DNA from: Streptomyces sp. 2131.1
GTDB lineage: Bacteria > Actinomycetota > Actinomycetes > Streptomycetales > Streptomycetaceae
Assembly: GCF_900105515.1 (NCBI RefSeq)
Contig: NZ_FNSY01000001.1
Span: forward strand, 2,852,001-2,916,000
Direction: 5' to 3'
DNA: 64,000 bases
Below the pieces are notes generated by a model. The model ran no database searches. It was not told the DNA's origin and saw nothing but the letters and a program-made list of their open reading frames with translations. The translations under genes and the position numbers were made by a program. Numbering within the stretch: position 1 is the stretch's first letter; each line of letters starts with the position of its first letter. Of this stretch, positions 16,628 to 25,601 are shown in pieces.

Positions 16628-17827
16628 ATGACCATGAGCCCCCAGGTGCCCTCCGACGACGGGCCCCCTCCCGTCCGCTTCGCCTTCGGCCGGTGGACGT
16701 GGAAGGAGGTCGCGCACCTCCTCGCCAATCTGCCGATGGCGATCGCCGGATTTGTTTACACAGTGTTGATGACCGCGATCGGCGTGGGCCTCGCGGTCAC
16801 CGTCGTCGGGCTGCCGCTGCTCGCCGCCGGGCTGCAGGGGTCCCGGCTGATCGGGCGGGCCGAGCGCGCCCGGGCCCGGAAGCTGCTCGGGGTCCGGGTC
16901 GACGAGCCGAGCCCGCTCGCGCGGGGCCGTCGGGAGAACGGGTTCTTCGCCTGGCTGTGGAGCGGTCTGAGCGACCCGGTCGCCTGGCGGACTGCGCTGT
17001 ACTCGTTCGTACGGCTGCCGTGGGGCATCCTCACCTTCACCGTGACGCTCGTCTGCCTCATCGTGTGGCCGGCGCTCCCCTATGTGGCGCGGCTCCTGGC
17101 CAACGCGGACCGGGCCATGGTGCGCGGGATGCTCTCCCCCTCGGACGACCTCGAACGCCGCATCGCGGAGCTGGAGTCGGACCGGGGCGTGGTCGTCGAC
17201 ACGGCCGCCGCGGACCTGCGCCGCATCGAGCGCGACCTGCACGACGGGGCGCAGGCCCGGCTCGTCGCCCTCGCGATGGGGCTCGGCCTGGCCAAGGAGA
17301 AGCTGACCGACGACCCGGAGGCCGCGGCCCGCATGGTCGAGGAGGCGCACGGCGAGGTGAAGGTCGCCCTCCAGGAGCTGCGCGACCTGGCCCGGGGCAT
17401 CCACCCGGCCGTCCTCACCGACCGGGGCCTGGACGCCGCGCTGTCCGCCATCGCGTCGCGCTGCACGGTGCCGGTCACCGTACGGGTGGATCTTCCGGGG
17501 CGGCCGGCGCAGGCCATCGAGGGCATCGCGTACTTCACGGTCTCCGAGCTCCTCCAGAACGTGAGCAAGCACAGCGGGGCCCGTACGGCGTCCGTCGACG
17601 TGTGGCGCTCCGGCGACCGGCTGCTGATCCAGGTCGGCGACGACGGCCGGGGCGGGGCCTCGATGGACGGCGGTACGGGGATGGCGGGGCTCGCGGAGCG
17701 GCTGGACGCGGTCGACGGGGTCTTCGTACTCGACTCCCCCGCCGGCGGCCCGACGACCGTCACGGCGGAGCTGCCGTGGCGCGACCGGGAGACCGACAGG
17801 AGCGCGGCCCGCACGCACACCGCGTGA
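16628..17827 (+). CDS. Membrane sensor histidine kinase (HisKA_3 type), first of a tandem pair
   Basis: 399 residues from the ATG at 16628. The N-terminal half (about residues 25-180) has four membrane helices in two pairs, in the style of the Streptomyces 'putative sensor' domain. It is followed by a short linker and the catalytic part. The phosphoacceptor is His205 in RDLHDGAQ. The ATPase has an N-box (QNVSKHSG), G1 (GDDGRGG) and G2 (GTGMAGLAERL), so it should be active. It is divergent from nuoA2 with 235 bp between them. The second kinase, 155 bp downstream, has a nearly identical catalytic half. Confidence 0.92.
   Translation: MTMSPQVPSDDGPPPVRFAFGRWTWKEVAHLLANLPMAIAGFVYTVLMTAIGVGLAVTVVGLPLLAAGLQGSRLIGRAERARARKLLGVRVDEPSPLARGRRENGFFAWLWSGLSDPVAWRTALYSFVRLPWGILTFTVTLVCLIVWPALPYVARLLANADRAMVRGMLSPSDDLERRIAELESDRGVVVDTAAADLRRIERDLHDGAQARLVALAMGLGLAKEKLTDDPEAAARMVEEAHGEVKVALQELRDLARGIHPAVLTDRGLDAALSAIASRCTVPVTVRVDLPGRPAQAIEGIAYFTVSELLQNVSKHSGARTASVDVWRSGDRLLIQVGDDGRGGASMDGGTGMAGLAERLDAVDGVFVLDSPAGGPTTVTAELPWRDRETDRSAARTHTA
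17178..17580 (+). repeat. Long direct repeat, copy 1 (kinase catalytic region)
   Basis: This region, matching 18733-19139, encodes the dimerisation/phosphoacceptor region and the start of the ATPase in the two tandem kinases. The copies differ mainly at third codon positions. One stretch of 65 bp (around 17343 and 18893) is identical in both. Confidence 0.85.
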
Positions 17828-17981
17828 CAGCGGCCCGCACGCACACCGCGCAACAGGGGTGGGGAAAACCCCCGGTCCGAGACGGATACCGCCCTCATGG
17901 TGCGGCGGCGCGCCGCCCAGCACTCTTGAAGTACAGAACGCACGCACCTTCACGGCGACGAAGCAGAAACGGACGGAACCC

Positions 17982-19337
17982 ATGGCCACGGCATACGGAC
18001 CGGACACACGGGACCCCCAGCGGTCCGGCAGCGGCCTCGCGGAGCGGCCGTCGAAGCGGCACGTCCTGCCGGCGGCGCTGCGGGCGCCGCTGGAGGGCAG
18101 GACCTGGCGCGAGTTCTGCTACCTGATGCTCAGCCTGCCGATCAGCATCGTGCTGTTCACCTTCGCGATCACGATGATCTCGCTGGGCGCGGGGCTGCTC
18201 GTCACCTTCATCGGCATCCCGGTGCTGGCCGCCGGGCTGGTCATGTGCCGGGGCTTCGGGATGCTGGAGCGGACCCGGGCGCGCGCCCTGCTGCGGGCGG
18301 ACGTGGCCGACCCGGCGCCGGTGCGGGGGCGCAAGAGCGGGCTGATGTCCTGGATCGGCGCGGTGCTGAAGAGCGGGGTGTCCTGGCGCCACCTGCTGTA
18401 CGCGCTGATGCACTTCCCGTGGGCGGTCTTCGCGTTCTGCGTCTCGCTCACGCTCCAGGCCTGGGGCTGGGCGGCGCTCACCTACCCGCTGTGGCACTGG
18501 GCGGTCCCCTCGCACGCGGGCGTCTCGGGCATCCAGCTGTACGGGGACACCCAGCACGAGGTGTACCTCGACTCGGGCGCCGATCTCGCGCTGACCGCCG
18601 GCCTGGGCCTCGGCATCGTCCTCCTCTCCCCCTGGGTGATCCGGGGCCTGGCGACCGTGGACCGGCTGATGGTGACCGGGCTCCTCGGCCCGTCCCGGCT
18701 GGCGGAGCGCGTGACGGAGCTGGAGTCCGACCGGGGTGTCGTGGTGGACACGGCCGCGGCCGACCTGCGCCGCATCGAGCGGGACCTGCACGACGGGGCG
18801 CAGGCCCGGCTCGTCGCCCTCGCCATGGACCTCGGCCTCGCGAAGGAGAAGCTGACGGACGACCCGGAGGCGGCCGCGCGCATGGTGGACGAGGCGCACG
18901 GCGAGGTGAAGGTCGCCCTCCAGGAGCTGCGCGACCTGGCCCGGGGCATCCACCCTGCGGTCCTCACCGACCGCGGACTGGACGCGGCGCTGTCCGCCGT
19001 GGCGTCCCGTTGCACGGTCCCCGTGACCGTAGAGGTGGACCTGGCCTCGCGGCCCGCGCAGGCCATCGAGGGCATCGCGTACTTCACGGTCTCCGAGCTC
19101 CTCCAGAACGTCAGCAAGCACTCCGGTGCCACCCGCGCCTCGGTCGACGTGTGGCGCACGGAGGACCGGCTGCTGCTCCAGGTGACCGACGACGGGCGCG
19201 GCGGCGCCGACCCGGCGACAGGCAGCGGACTCGCCGGGCTGACCGAGCGGCTGGACGCGGTGGACGGGGTCCTGGTCGTCGACTCGCCGGTGGGCGGCCC
19301 GACGAAGATCACCGCCGAGCTGCCCTGGCGCGGCTGA
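17982..19337 (+). CDS. Membrane sensor histidine kinase, second of the tandem pair
   Basis: 451 residues from the ATG at 17982. Its hydrophilic N-terminus and its membrane sensor part (residues about 45-235, four helices, with an extra outer loop around SGIQLYGDTQHEVYLDSGADL) differ from the first kinase. From ESDRGVVVDTAAADLRRIERDLHDGAQ onwards the two are almost identical. The phosphoacceptor is His270, and N, G1 (TDDGRGG) and G2 (GSGLAGLTERL) boxes are intact. The pattern fits duplication with conserved output and divergent input. The response regulator follows 129 bp downstream. Confidence 0.92.
   Translation: MATAYGPDTRDPQRSGSGLAERPSKRHVLPAALRAPLEGRTWREFCYLMLSLPISIVLFTFAITMISLGAGLLVTFIGIPVLAAGLVMCRGFGMLERTRARALLRADVADPAPVRGRKSGLMSWIGAVLKSGVSWRHLLYALMHFPWAVFAFCVSLTLQAWGWAALTYPLWHWAVPSHAGVSGIQLYGDTQHEVYLDSGADLALTAGLGLGIVLLSPWVIRGLATVDRLMVTGLLGPSRLAERVTELESDRGVVVDTAAADLRRIERDLHDGAQARLVALAMDLGLAKEKLTDDPEAAARMVDEAHGEVKVALQELRDLARGIHPAVLTDRGLDAALSAVASRCTVPVTVEVDLASRPAQAIEGIAYFTVSELLQNVSKHSGATRASVDVWRTEDRLLLQVTDDGRGGADPATGSGLAGLTERLDAVDGVLVVDSPVGGPTKITAELPWRG
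18733..19139 (+). repeat. Long direct repeat, copy 2 (kinase catalytic region)
   Basis: Second copy of the kinase catalytic repeat, in the same orientation as 17178-17580 and about 1.55 kb away. Homologous recombination between the copies would fuse the first sensor domain to the second catalytic domain and delete the intervening DNA. Confidence 0.85.
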
Positions 19338-19466
19338 CCGGAACCGTGCCCCGGCGGACCGCAGCGGCTCTCAACCCCCCGCGTGCTCGCGACGTCCCTG
19401 CGGTTACTGGGATGCTGGACGGCGTACGAGTCGTGTCGGCAAGCGAGCAGCGGGGGAAACAGCGTC

Positions 19467-20141
19467 GTGGTGGAGGACAGGGTGCGCGTGGTCATCGCCG
19501 AGGATTCGGTACTGCTCCGGGAGGGACTGACCCGGCTGCTGACCGATCTCGGGCACGACGTCGTGGCGGGCGTCGGGGACGCGGAGGCGCTGATCAAGAC
19601 GATCGGGGACCTCGCCGGGCAGGACGCGCTGCCGGACGTGGTGGTCGCGGACGTGCGGATGCCCCCGACCCACACCGACGAGGGTGTCCGGGCGGCGGTG
19701 CGGCTGCGCCGGGACCACCCGGGGATCGGGGTGCTGGTCCTGTCGCAGTACGTGGAGGAGCAGTACGCCACCGAGCTGCTGGCCGGGTCGAGCCGGGGCG
19801 TCGGGTATCTGCTGAAGGACCGGGTCGCCGAGGTCCGGGAGTTCGTGGACGCGGTGGTCCGGGTGGCGCAGGGCGGCACGGCGCTGGACCCCGAGGTGGT
19901 GGCGCAGCTGCTGGGCCGCAGCCGCAAGCAGGACGTGCTGGCGGGTCTGACGCCGCGTGAGCGCGAGGTGCTGGGCCTGATGGCGGAGGGGCGTACGAAC
20001 TCCGCGGTGGCCAAGCAGCTGGTGGTCAGCGACGGGGCGGTGGAGAAGCACGTCAGCAACATCTTCCAGAAGCTGGGCCTGGCCCCGAGCGAGGGCGACC
20101 ACCGCAGGGTCCTCGCGGTGCTGACGTATCTGAACTCCTGA
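19467..20141 (+). CDS. LuxR/NarL-family response regulator
   Basis: 224 residues from the GTG at 19467 (an adjacent GTG at 19470 is an alternative), after a GGGGGAA ribosome site. The receiver domain has the acidic pair in VVIAEDS and phospho-acceptor Asp62 in VVADVRMPP. YLLKDRV carries the conserved lysine. The C-terminal helix-turn-helix is LTPREREVLGLMAEGRTNSAVAKQL...VEKHVSNIFQKLGL. It is probably the shared target of both upstream kinases. Its regulon is unknown; the position between nuo2 and kor suggests one of these as a target. Confidence 0.93.
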   Translation: MVEDRVRVVIAEDSVLLREGLTRLLTDLGHDVVAGVGDAEALIKTIGDLAGQDALPDVVVADVRMPPTHTDEGVRAAVRLRRDHPGIGVLVLSQYVEEQYATELLAGSSRGVGYLLKDRVAEVREFVDAVVRVAQGGTALDPEVVAQLLGRSRKQDVLAGLTPREREVLGLMAEGRTNSAVAKQLVVSDGAVEKHVSNIFQKLGLAPSEGDHRRVLAVLTYLNS

Positions 20142-20435
20142 GGCGGGCGGACCGCTGGGCGTGTCCGGCCATGATCCGCCGGGCATGCCCTGACGGCCCG
20201 TCGGGACCACGCGGGCGGGTGTGTCTCCAGCGAGGGTCCGACGGGGAACCAGGCGGCTGGTGAATCATGACGGAGCAGCGCCGGGAAACGTCTCAGCATC
20301 CAGAATCACAGCGTCTCAAAATGCCGTCCATCATGCGATCGGCCCCAGGAAGGCGACCCTCACAGACGTAGGGTGGGCGGGGGACCTCCGGCGGGCCGGA
20401 CGGTTCCGAGCCGCCGTCCGAGGGAGGTCCAGTAA
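20142..20435 (+). promoter_or_regulatory. korA upstream region with direct repeat CGTCTCA
   Basis: 294 bp without a gene separate the response regulator from korA. Two direct repeats of CGTCTCA (20289-20295 and 20312-20318, 23 bp apart start to start, each followed by an A/T-rich AT step) lie about 120-145 bp before the korA start. Two helical turns of spacing is suggestive of a dimeric activator site. No clear terminator or ORF is seen. Confidence 0.3.
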
Positions 20436-22385
20436 GTGACCAGCCAGGTCAGTAGCCCAGCCGAACAGGCCGACGAAGCCGGTGAGGCACTCGTGGGGGG
20501 ACAGCGTGCCCCCGAGTCCGCCGGCACCGGCGGAAAAGAGATCCGCCGTCTGGACCGGGTGATCATCCGCTTCGCGGGTGACTCGGGTGACGGCATGCAG
20601 CTCACGGGTGACCGGTTCACCTCGGAGACGGCGTCCTTCGGGAACGACCTGTCCACGCTGCCGAACTTCCCCGCCGAGATCCGCGCCCCCGCAGGCACCC
20701 TGCCGGGGGTTTCGTCGTTCCAGCTGCATTTCGCCGACCACGACATCCTGACCCCGGGCGACGCGCCGAACGTGCTGGTCGCGATGAACCCGGCGGCGCT
20801 GAGGGCGAACATCGCCGATGTGCCGCGCGGCGCCGAGATCATCGTGAACACCGACGAGTTCACCAAGCGGCCGATGGCGAAGGTGGGGTACGAGACCAGC
20901 CCGCTGGAGGACGGCTCGCTGGAGGCGTACAACCTCCACCCGGTGCCGCTGACCACGCTGACGATCGAGGCGCTGAAGGACTTCGGGCTCTCCCGCAAGG
21001 AGGCCGAGCGCTCGAAGAACATGTTCGCGCTCGGGCTGCTGTCCTGGATGTACCACCGTCCGACCGAGGGCACCGAGGCGTTCCTGCGGGCCAAGTTCGC
21101 CAAGAAGCCGCAGATCGCCGAGGCGAACGTGGCGGCCTTCCGGGCCGGGTGGAACTTCGGCGAGACGACGGAGGACTTCGCCGTCAGCTACGAGGTCGCC
21201 CCGGCGTCGCAGGCGTTCCCCACCGGCACGTACCGCAACATCTCGGGGAACCTCGCCCTGTCCTACGGCCTGATCGCGGCCGGCCGCCAGGCGGACCTGC
21301 CGGTCTACCTCGGCTCGTACCCGATCACCCCCGCCTCGGACATCCTGCACGAGCTGAGCAAGCACAAGAACTTCGGCGTGCGCACCTTCCAGGCCGAGGA
21401 CGAGATCGCGGGCATCGGGGCCGCGCTGGGCGCCGCGTTCGGCGGGGCGCTCGCCGTGACGACGACGTCCGGGCCCGGTGTGGCGCTGAAGTCGGAGACC
21501 ATCGGGCTCGCCGTCTCGCTCGAACTGCCGCTGCTCATCATCGACATCCAGCGCGGCGGCCCGTCCACCGGGCTGCCCACCAAGACCGAGCAGGCCGACC
21601 TGCTCCAGGCGATGTACGGGCGCAACGGCGAGGCCCCGGTGCCGATCGTGGCCCCGCGCACCCCGGCCGACTGCTTCGACGCGGCGCTGGACGCGGCCCG
21701 GATCGCCCTGACCTACCGCACGCCGGTCTTCCTGCTCTCCGACGGCTACCTGGCCAACGGCTCCGAGCCCTGGCGCATCCCGGAGCTCGACCGTCTGCCG
21801 GACCTGCGCGTCCAGTTCGCGGGCGGCCCGAACCACGAACTGGCCGACGGCACCGAGGTGTTCTGGCCGTACAAGCGCGACCCGCAGACGCTGGCCCGCC
21901 CGTGGGCGGTCCCGGGGACGCCCGGTCTCGAACACCGCATCGGCGGCATCGAGAAGCAGGACGGCACCGGCAACATCTCGTACGACCCCGCCAACCACGA
22001 CTTCATGGTCCGCACCCGCCAGGCCAAGGTGGACGGCATCGAGGTCCCGGACGTGGAGGTCGACGACCCCGCCGAGGCGCGGACGCTGGTACTGGGCTGG
22101 GGTTCGACGTACGGCCCGATCACGGCGGCCGTGCGCCGGCTGCGCGCCTCCGGGCGCTCCATCGCCCAGGCCCATCTGCGCCACATCAACCCGTTCCCGC
22201 GGAATCTGGGCGAGGTCCTGAAGCGTTACGACAAGGTGGTCGTCCCCGAGATGAACCTGGGGCAGCTGGCCACGCTCATCCGCGCCAAGTACCTGGTGGA
22301 CGCGCACAGTTACAACCAGGTCAACGGCATGCCGTTCAAGGCCGAGCAGCTCGCGGCAGCTCTTGAGGAGGCCATCGATGCCTGA
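20436..22385 (+). CDS. korA: 2-oxoacid:ferredoxin oxidoreductase, fused gamma-alpha subunit
   Basis: 649 residues from a GTG preceded by AGGGAGG. Residues about 40-200 are the gamma (CoA/electron-transfer) domain, starting IIRFAGDSGDGMQLTGDRF. The alpha domain follows, with the YLGSYPITPASDILHEL substrate-binding motif and RTFQAEDEIAGIGAALGAAFGGALAVTTTSGPG. This gamma-alpha fusion is typical of aerobic actinobacterial KorA. With KorB it decarboxylates 2-oxoglutarate to succinyl-CoA and reduces ferredoxin, bypassing NAD-linked 2-oxoglutarate dehydrogenase. It overlaps korB by 8 bp. Confidence 0.93.
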   Translation: MTSQVSSPAEQADEAGEALVGGQRAPESAGTGGKEIRRLDRVIIRFAGDSGDGMQLTGDRFTSETASFGNDLSTLPNFPAEIRAPAGTLPGVSSFQLHFADHDILTPGDAPNVLVAMNPAALRANIADVPRGAEIIVNTDEFTKRPMAKVGYETSPLEDGSLEAYNLHPVPLTTLTIEALKDFGLSRKEAERSKNMFALGLLSWMYHRPTEGTEAFLRAKFAKKPQIAEANVAAFRAGWNFGETTEDFAVSYEVAPASQAFPTGTYRNISGNLALSYGLIAAGRQADLPVYLGSYPITPASDILHELSKHKNFGVRTFQAEDEIAGIGAALGAAFGGALAVTTTSGPGVALKSETIGLAVSLELPLLIIDIQRGGPSTGLPTKTEQADLLQAMYGRNGEAPVPIVAPRTPADCFDAALDAARIALTYRTPVFLLSDGYLANGSEPWRIPELDRLPDLRVQFAGGPNHELADGTEVFWPYKRDPQTLARPWAVPGTPGLEHRIGGIEKQDGTGNISYDPANHDFMVRTRQAKVDGIEVPDVEVDDPAEARTLVLGWGSTYGPITAAVRRLRASGRSIAQAHLRHINPFPRNLGEVLKRYDKVVVPEMNLGQLATLIRAKYLVDAHSYNQVNGMPFKAEQLAAALEEAIDA

Positions 22386-23436
22386 GACGAACGAACTGCT
22401 CCAGCTGGTGCCCAAGGCCGAGGCGAAGCAGTCCATGAAGGACTTCAAGTCCGACCAGGAAGTGCGCTGGTGCCCCGGCTGCGGCGACTACGCGGTCCTC
22501 GCCGCCGTGCAGGGCTTCATGCCCGACCTCGGTCTGGCGAAGGAGAACATCGTCTTCATCTCCGGCATCGGCTGCTCGTCGCGCTTCCCGTACTACATGA
22601 ACACGTACGGGATGCACTCGATCCACGGCCGCGCCCCGTCCATCGCGACCGGCCTGGCCACCTCGCGGCGCGACCTGTCGGTCTGGGTGGTCACGGGTGA
22701 CGGGGACGCGCTGTCCATCGGCGGCAACCACCTGATCCACGCGCTGCGCCGCAATGTGAACCTGAAGATCCTTCTGTTCAACAACCGGATCTACGGGCTG
22801 ACCAAGGGCCAGTACTCCCCCACGTCCGAGCTGGGCAAGATCACCAAGTCGACGCCGATGGGCTCGCTGGACGCCCCGTTCAACCCGGTGTCGCTGGCGA
22901 TCGGCGCGGAGGCGTCGTTCGTCGCCCGGACCGTCGACTCGGACCGCAAGCACCTCACGAGCGTGCTGCGGGCCGCCGCCGACCACCCGGGCACGGCGCT
23001 GGTGGAGATCTACCAGAACTGCAACATCTTCAACGACGGCGCGTTCGAGGTCCTGAAGGACAAGGACCAGGCGCAGGAGGCGGTGATCCGCCTGGAGCAC
23101 GGGCAGCCCATCGTCTTCGGCGCGGAGGGCTCGAAGGGTGTCGTACGGGACTCACTGACCGGGGACCTGAAGGTCGTCGCGGTCACCGAGGACAACAAGT
23201 CGCAGATCCTCGTCCACGACGCGCACGCGCCCAGCCCGACGACGGCGTTCGCCCTGTCGAGACTCGCCGACGCGGACACCCTGCACCACACCCCGATCGG
23301 GGTGCTGCGCAGCGTGGAGCGGCCGGTGTACGACACGAAGATGGCGGAGCAGCTGGACCTGGCCGTGGAGCAGCACGGCAAGGGCGACCTGGCGGCGCTG
23401 CTCGCCGGGAACGACAACTGGACGGTGGTCGGCTGA
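22378..23436 (+). CDS. korB: 2-oxoacid:ferredoxin oxidoreductase beta subunit
   Basis: 352 residues from the ATG at 22378, which overlaps the end of korA and has an internal GAGGAGG ribosome site. Cluster-binding cysteines appear in VRWCPGCGDYA (Cys32, Cys35), GIGCSSRFPYY and QNCNIFN, the four-cysteine pattern of two-subunit OFORs. Thiamine diphosphate binding is shown by GDGDALSIGGNHLIHALRRN. It transfers electrons from the hydroxyethyl-type intermediate to ferredoxin. A strong hairpin follows 18 bp after the stop, so korAB is a two-gene operon. Confidence 0.95.
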   Translation: MPETNELLQLVPKAEAKQSMKDFKSDQEVRWCPGCGDYAVLAAVQGFMPDLGLAKENIVFISGIGCSSRFPYYMNTYGMHSIHGRAPSIATGLATSRRDLSVWVVTGDGDALSIGGNHLIHALRRNVNLKILLFNNRIYGLTKGQYSPTSELGKITKSTPMGSLDAPFNPVSLAIGAEASFVARTVDSDRKHLTSVLRAAADHPGTALVEIYQNCNIFNDGAFEVLKDKDQAQEAVIRLEHGQPIVFGAEGSKGVVRDSLTGDLKVVAVTEDNKSQILVHDAHAPSPTTAFALSRLADADTLHHTPIGVLRSVERPVYDTKMAEQLDLAVEQHGKGDLAALLAGNDNWTVVG

Positions 23437-23453
23437 CGCCGGTACCCCGGTAC

Positions 23454-23504
23454 GCGGGAGCGCGCCGGACCTGCCCCTCACGGGCGGGACCGGCGCGCTC
23501 TCGC
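23454..23504 (+). terminator. Hairpin terminator after korB
   Basis: A 15-bp stem (23454-23468 with 23490-23504, one G-U) encloses a smaller inner hairpin (GCCC/GGGC). It begins 18 bp past the korB stop. Confidence 0.7.
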
Positions 23505-23590
23505 ATGTCCGCGACAAGAGCACTTTCTTTTAGTTAGCGCATTCCGTAAGGTGGTGTGAGAGCGAAGCGAACAAAGAGGAGAAACCCCCC

Positions 23591-24442
23591 ATGAGCATCG
23601 TCGTCACCGGAGCCACCGGAGCACTCGGCCGCCTCGTCGTCGAGCACCTGCTGACCACCGTCCCCGCCGACCGGGTCGCCGCCGTGGTCCGCGACAAGGA
23701 GAAGGCCGCCGGCCTGGCCGCCAAGGGCGTCGAGCTGCGCATCGCCGACTACGACCGCCCCGAGACCCTGGCCGGGGCGTTCCGCTCCGGCGACCGCGTC
23801 CTGCTCATCTCGGGCAACCAGGTCGGCAGCCGCATCGCCCAGCACACCGCGGTCATCGACGCGGCGAAGGCGGCGGGCGTCGCCCAGCTCGCGTACACCG
23901 GCATCCTCGGCGGGCCCGACGCGGACTTCACGCTGGCCGACGAGCACCGGGCGACCGAGCAGCTGATCCTGGACTCCGGCCTGCCGTACACCTTCCTGCG
24001 CAACGGCTGGTACACGGAGAACCAGACCGAGAACCTGGCCCCGGTCCTGGCGCACGGCGCGGTCGTCGGCAGCGCGGGCGAGGGCCGTATCGCCTACGCC
24101 TCCCGCGACGACTACGCGGCCGCGGCCGCCGTCGTCCTGACCGGAGAGGGCCACCTGAACCGCGCGTACGAGCTGAGCGGCGACACCGCCCTGTCCTACG
24201 CCGACTACGCGGCCGTGGTCGCGAAGGCCACCGGCAAGGAGATCGTTCACAACGACGTCCCGGCCGCCGTCCACCAGGAGATCCTGACCGGCGCCGGACT
24301 GCCCGAGGGCTTCGCGGCGATCCTGGTCGACGTGGACCAGGCCGTCCGGCGCGGGCGCCTGGCCGGGACCAGCGGCGAGCTGTCCCGCCTGATCGGCCGC
24401 CCGACGACCCCGGTGTCCGACACCGTCGCCGCCGCGCTCTGA
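23591..24442 (+). CDS. NmrA-family NAD(P)H:quinone oxidoreductase (QorB-like)
   Basis: 283 residues, with GAGGAG before the ATG. MSIVVTGATGALGRLVVEHLL is the NAD(P)-binding turn. LILDSGLPYTFLRNGWYTEN and RDDYAAAAAVVLTGEGH are characteristic of the E. coli YtfG/QorB group, which reduces quinones with NADPH. The family is often induced by an adjacent HxlR regulator, but none is present here. The 85-bp upstream gap is comparatively AT-rich, with TTAGTTAGC and a TAAGGT hexamer that could serve as operator and -10. Monocistronic. Confidence 0.88.
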   Translation: MSIVVTGATGALGRLVVEHLLTTVPADRVAAVVRDKEKAAGLAAKGVELRIADYDRPETLAGAFRSGDRVLLISGNQVGSRIAQHTAVIDAAKAAGVAQLAYTGILGGPDADFTLADEHRATEQLILDSGLPYTFLRNGWYTENQTENLAPVLAHGAVVGSAGEGRIAYASRDDYAAAAAVVLTGEGHLNRAYELSGDTALSYADYAAVVAKATGKEIVHNDVPAAVHQEILTGAGLPEGFAAILVDVDQAVRRGRLAGTSGELSRLIGRPTTPVSDTVAAAL

Positions 24443-24557
24443 CCCGTACCCCGCCCGGTGTCATGACCGTATGACGATACGGCCATGACACCGGGCCGTG
24501 TCGGCGCTACCTTCGTCTGGTTGACCGTCGCACGACAGACACCACCAGGAGGGGCCC

Positions 24558-25535
24558 GTGCAGGGGACGAATGACCAGCGGGCGGGGCTTCTCTCCGGGT
24601 TCGCGGCGTACGGCATGTGGGGCCTCGTCCCGCTGTACTGGCCGCTGCTGAAGCCGGCCGGGGCGGTCGAGATCCTGGCCCACCGCATGGTGTGGTCGCT
24701 CGGCGTGGTGCTGCTCCTGCTGCTCGCCCTGCGCCGCTGGTCCTGGATCGGCCCGCTGTTGCGGCAGCCGCGCAAGCTGGGCCTGCTCGCCGTCGCCGCG
24801 ACGACGATCACCGTCAACTGGGGCCTGTACATCTGGGCCGTGAACAGCGGCCACGTGGTCGAGGCGTCGCTCGGCTACTTCATCAATCCGCTGGTCACCA
24901 TCGCCATGGGCGTCCTGCTCCTGGGCGAACGGCTGCGCCCGGCGCAGTGGGCCGCGGTCGGCACCGGCGTCGCGGCGGTGCTCGTGCTGGCCGTCGGCTA
25001 CGGGAAGCCGCCGTGGATCTCACTGATCCTGGCGTTCTCGTTCGCGACGTACGGCCTGGTCAAGAAGAAGGTCGACATGGGCGGCCTGGAATCGCTCACC
25101 GTCGAGACCGCCGTCCTCTTCCTGCCGGCGCTCGGCTATCTGGTGTGGCTGAGCGCGCAGGGCACGGCGACCCTGACCTCGGAGGGCGCCGGGCACACGG
25201 CGCTCCTCGCCTCGACCGGCGTCGTCACGGCGGTGCCGCTGATCCTGTTCGGCGCCGCCGCGATCCGCATCCCGCTGTCGACGATCGGGCTCCTCCAGTA
25301 CATGACCCCGGTCGCCCAGTTCCTGCTGGGCGTCGCCTACTTCCACGAGGAGATGCCGCCGGAGCGGTGGGCCGGATTCGGCCTGGTGTGGGCGGCGCTG
25401 ATCGTGCTCACCTGGGACGCGCTGCGGACCGCGCGCCGCACGAGGGCCCAGGCGCAGGCGGCCCGGCTGGCCGCGACGGCGACGGCCGCCCCGGCGGGCC
25501 CGAGCCGCACCGAGACCCCCTCAAGCGCAACTTAG
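24558..25535 (+). CDS. rarD: RarD-type EamA transporter
   Basis: 325 residues from a GTG preceded by AGGAGGGG. Ten membrane helices form two EamA halves. GFAAYGMWGLVPLYWPLLKPAGAVEILAHRMVWSLG, and later FINPLVTIAMGVLLLGERL and IGLLQYMTPVAQFLLGV, are typical of RarD. The transported substrate is unknown; proteins of this superfamily export metabolites or amino acids. The stop codon falls inside a short hairpin followed by six T. Confidence 0.9.
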   Translation: MQGTNDQRAGLLSGFAAYGMWGLVPLYWPLLKPAGAVEILAHRMVWSLGVVLLLLLALRRWSWIGPLLRQPRKLGLLAVAATTITVNWGLYIWAVNSGHVVEASLGYFINPLVTIAMGVLLLGERLRPAQWAAVGTGVAAVLVLAVGYGKPPWISLILAFSFATYGLVKKKVDMGGLESLTVETAVLFLPALGYLVWLSAQGTATLTSEGAGHTALLASTGVVTAVPLILFGAAAIRIPLSTIGLLQYMTPVAQFLLGVAYFHEEMPPERWAGFGLVWAALIVLTWDALRTARRTRAQAQAARLAATATAAPAGPSRTETPSSAT

Positions 25536-25545
25536 TTGCTTTTTT
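25527..25545 (+). terminator. Small intrinsic terminator at the end of rarD
   Basis: GCAAC-TTA-GTTGC followed directly by TTTTTT. The stem is short (5 bp), but the T-tract is unusual in this GC-rich DNA. It overlaps the rarD stop codon. Confidence 0.45.
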
Positions 25546-25601
25546 AACCCGGTTACGTTTTCCTGGAGGTCCACCGCACCGGACCGGACCCAGGAGTACC
25601 C

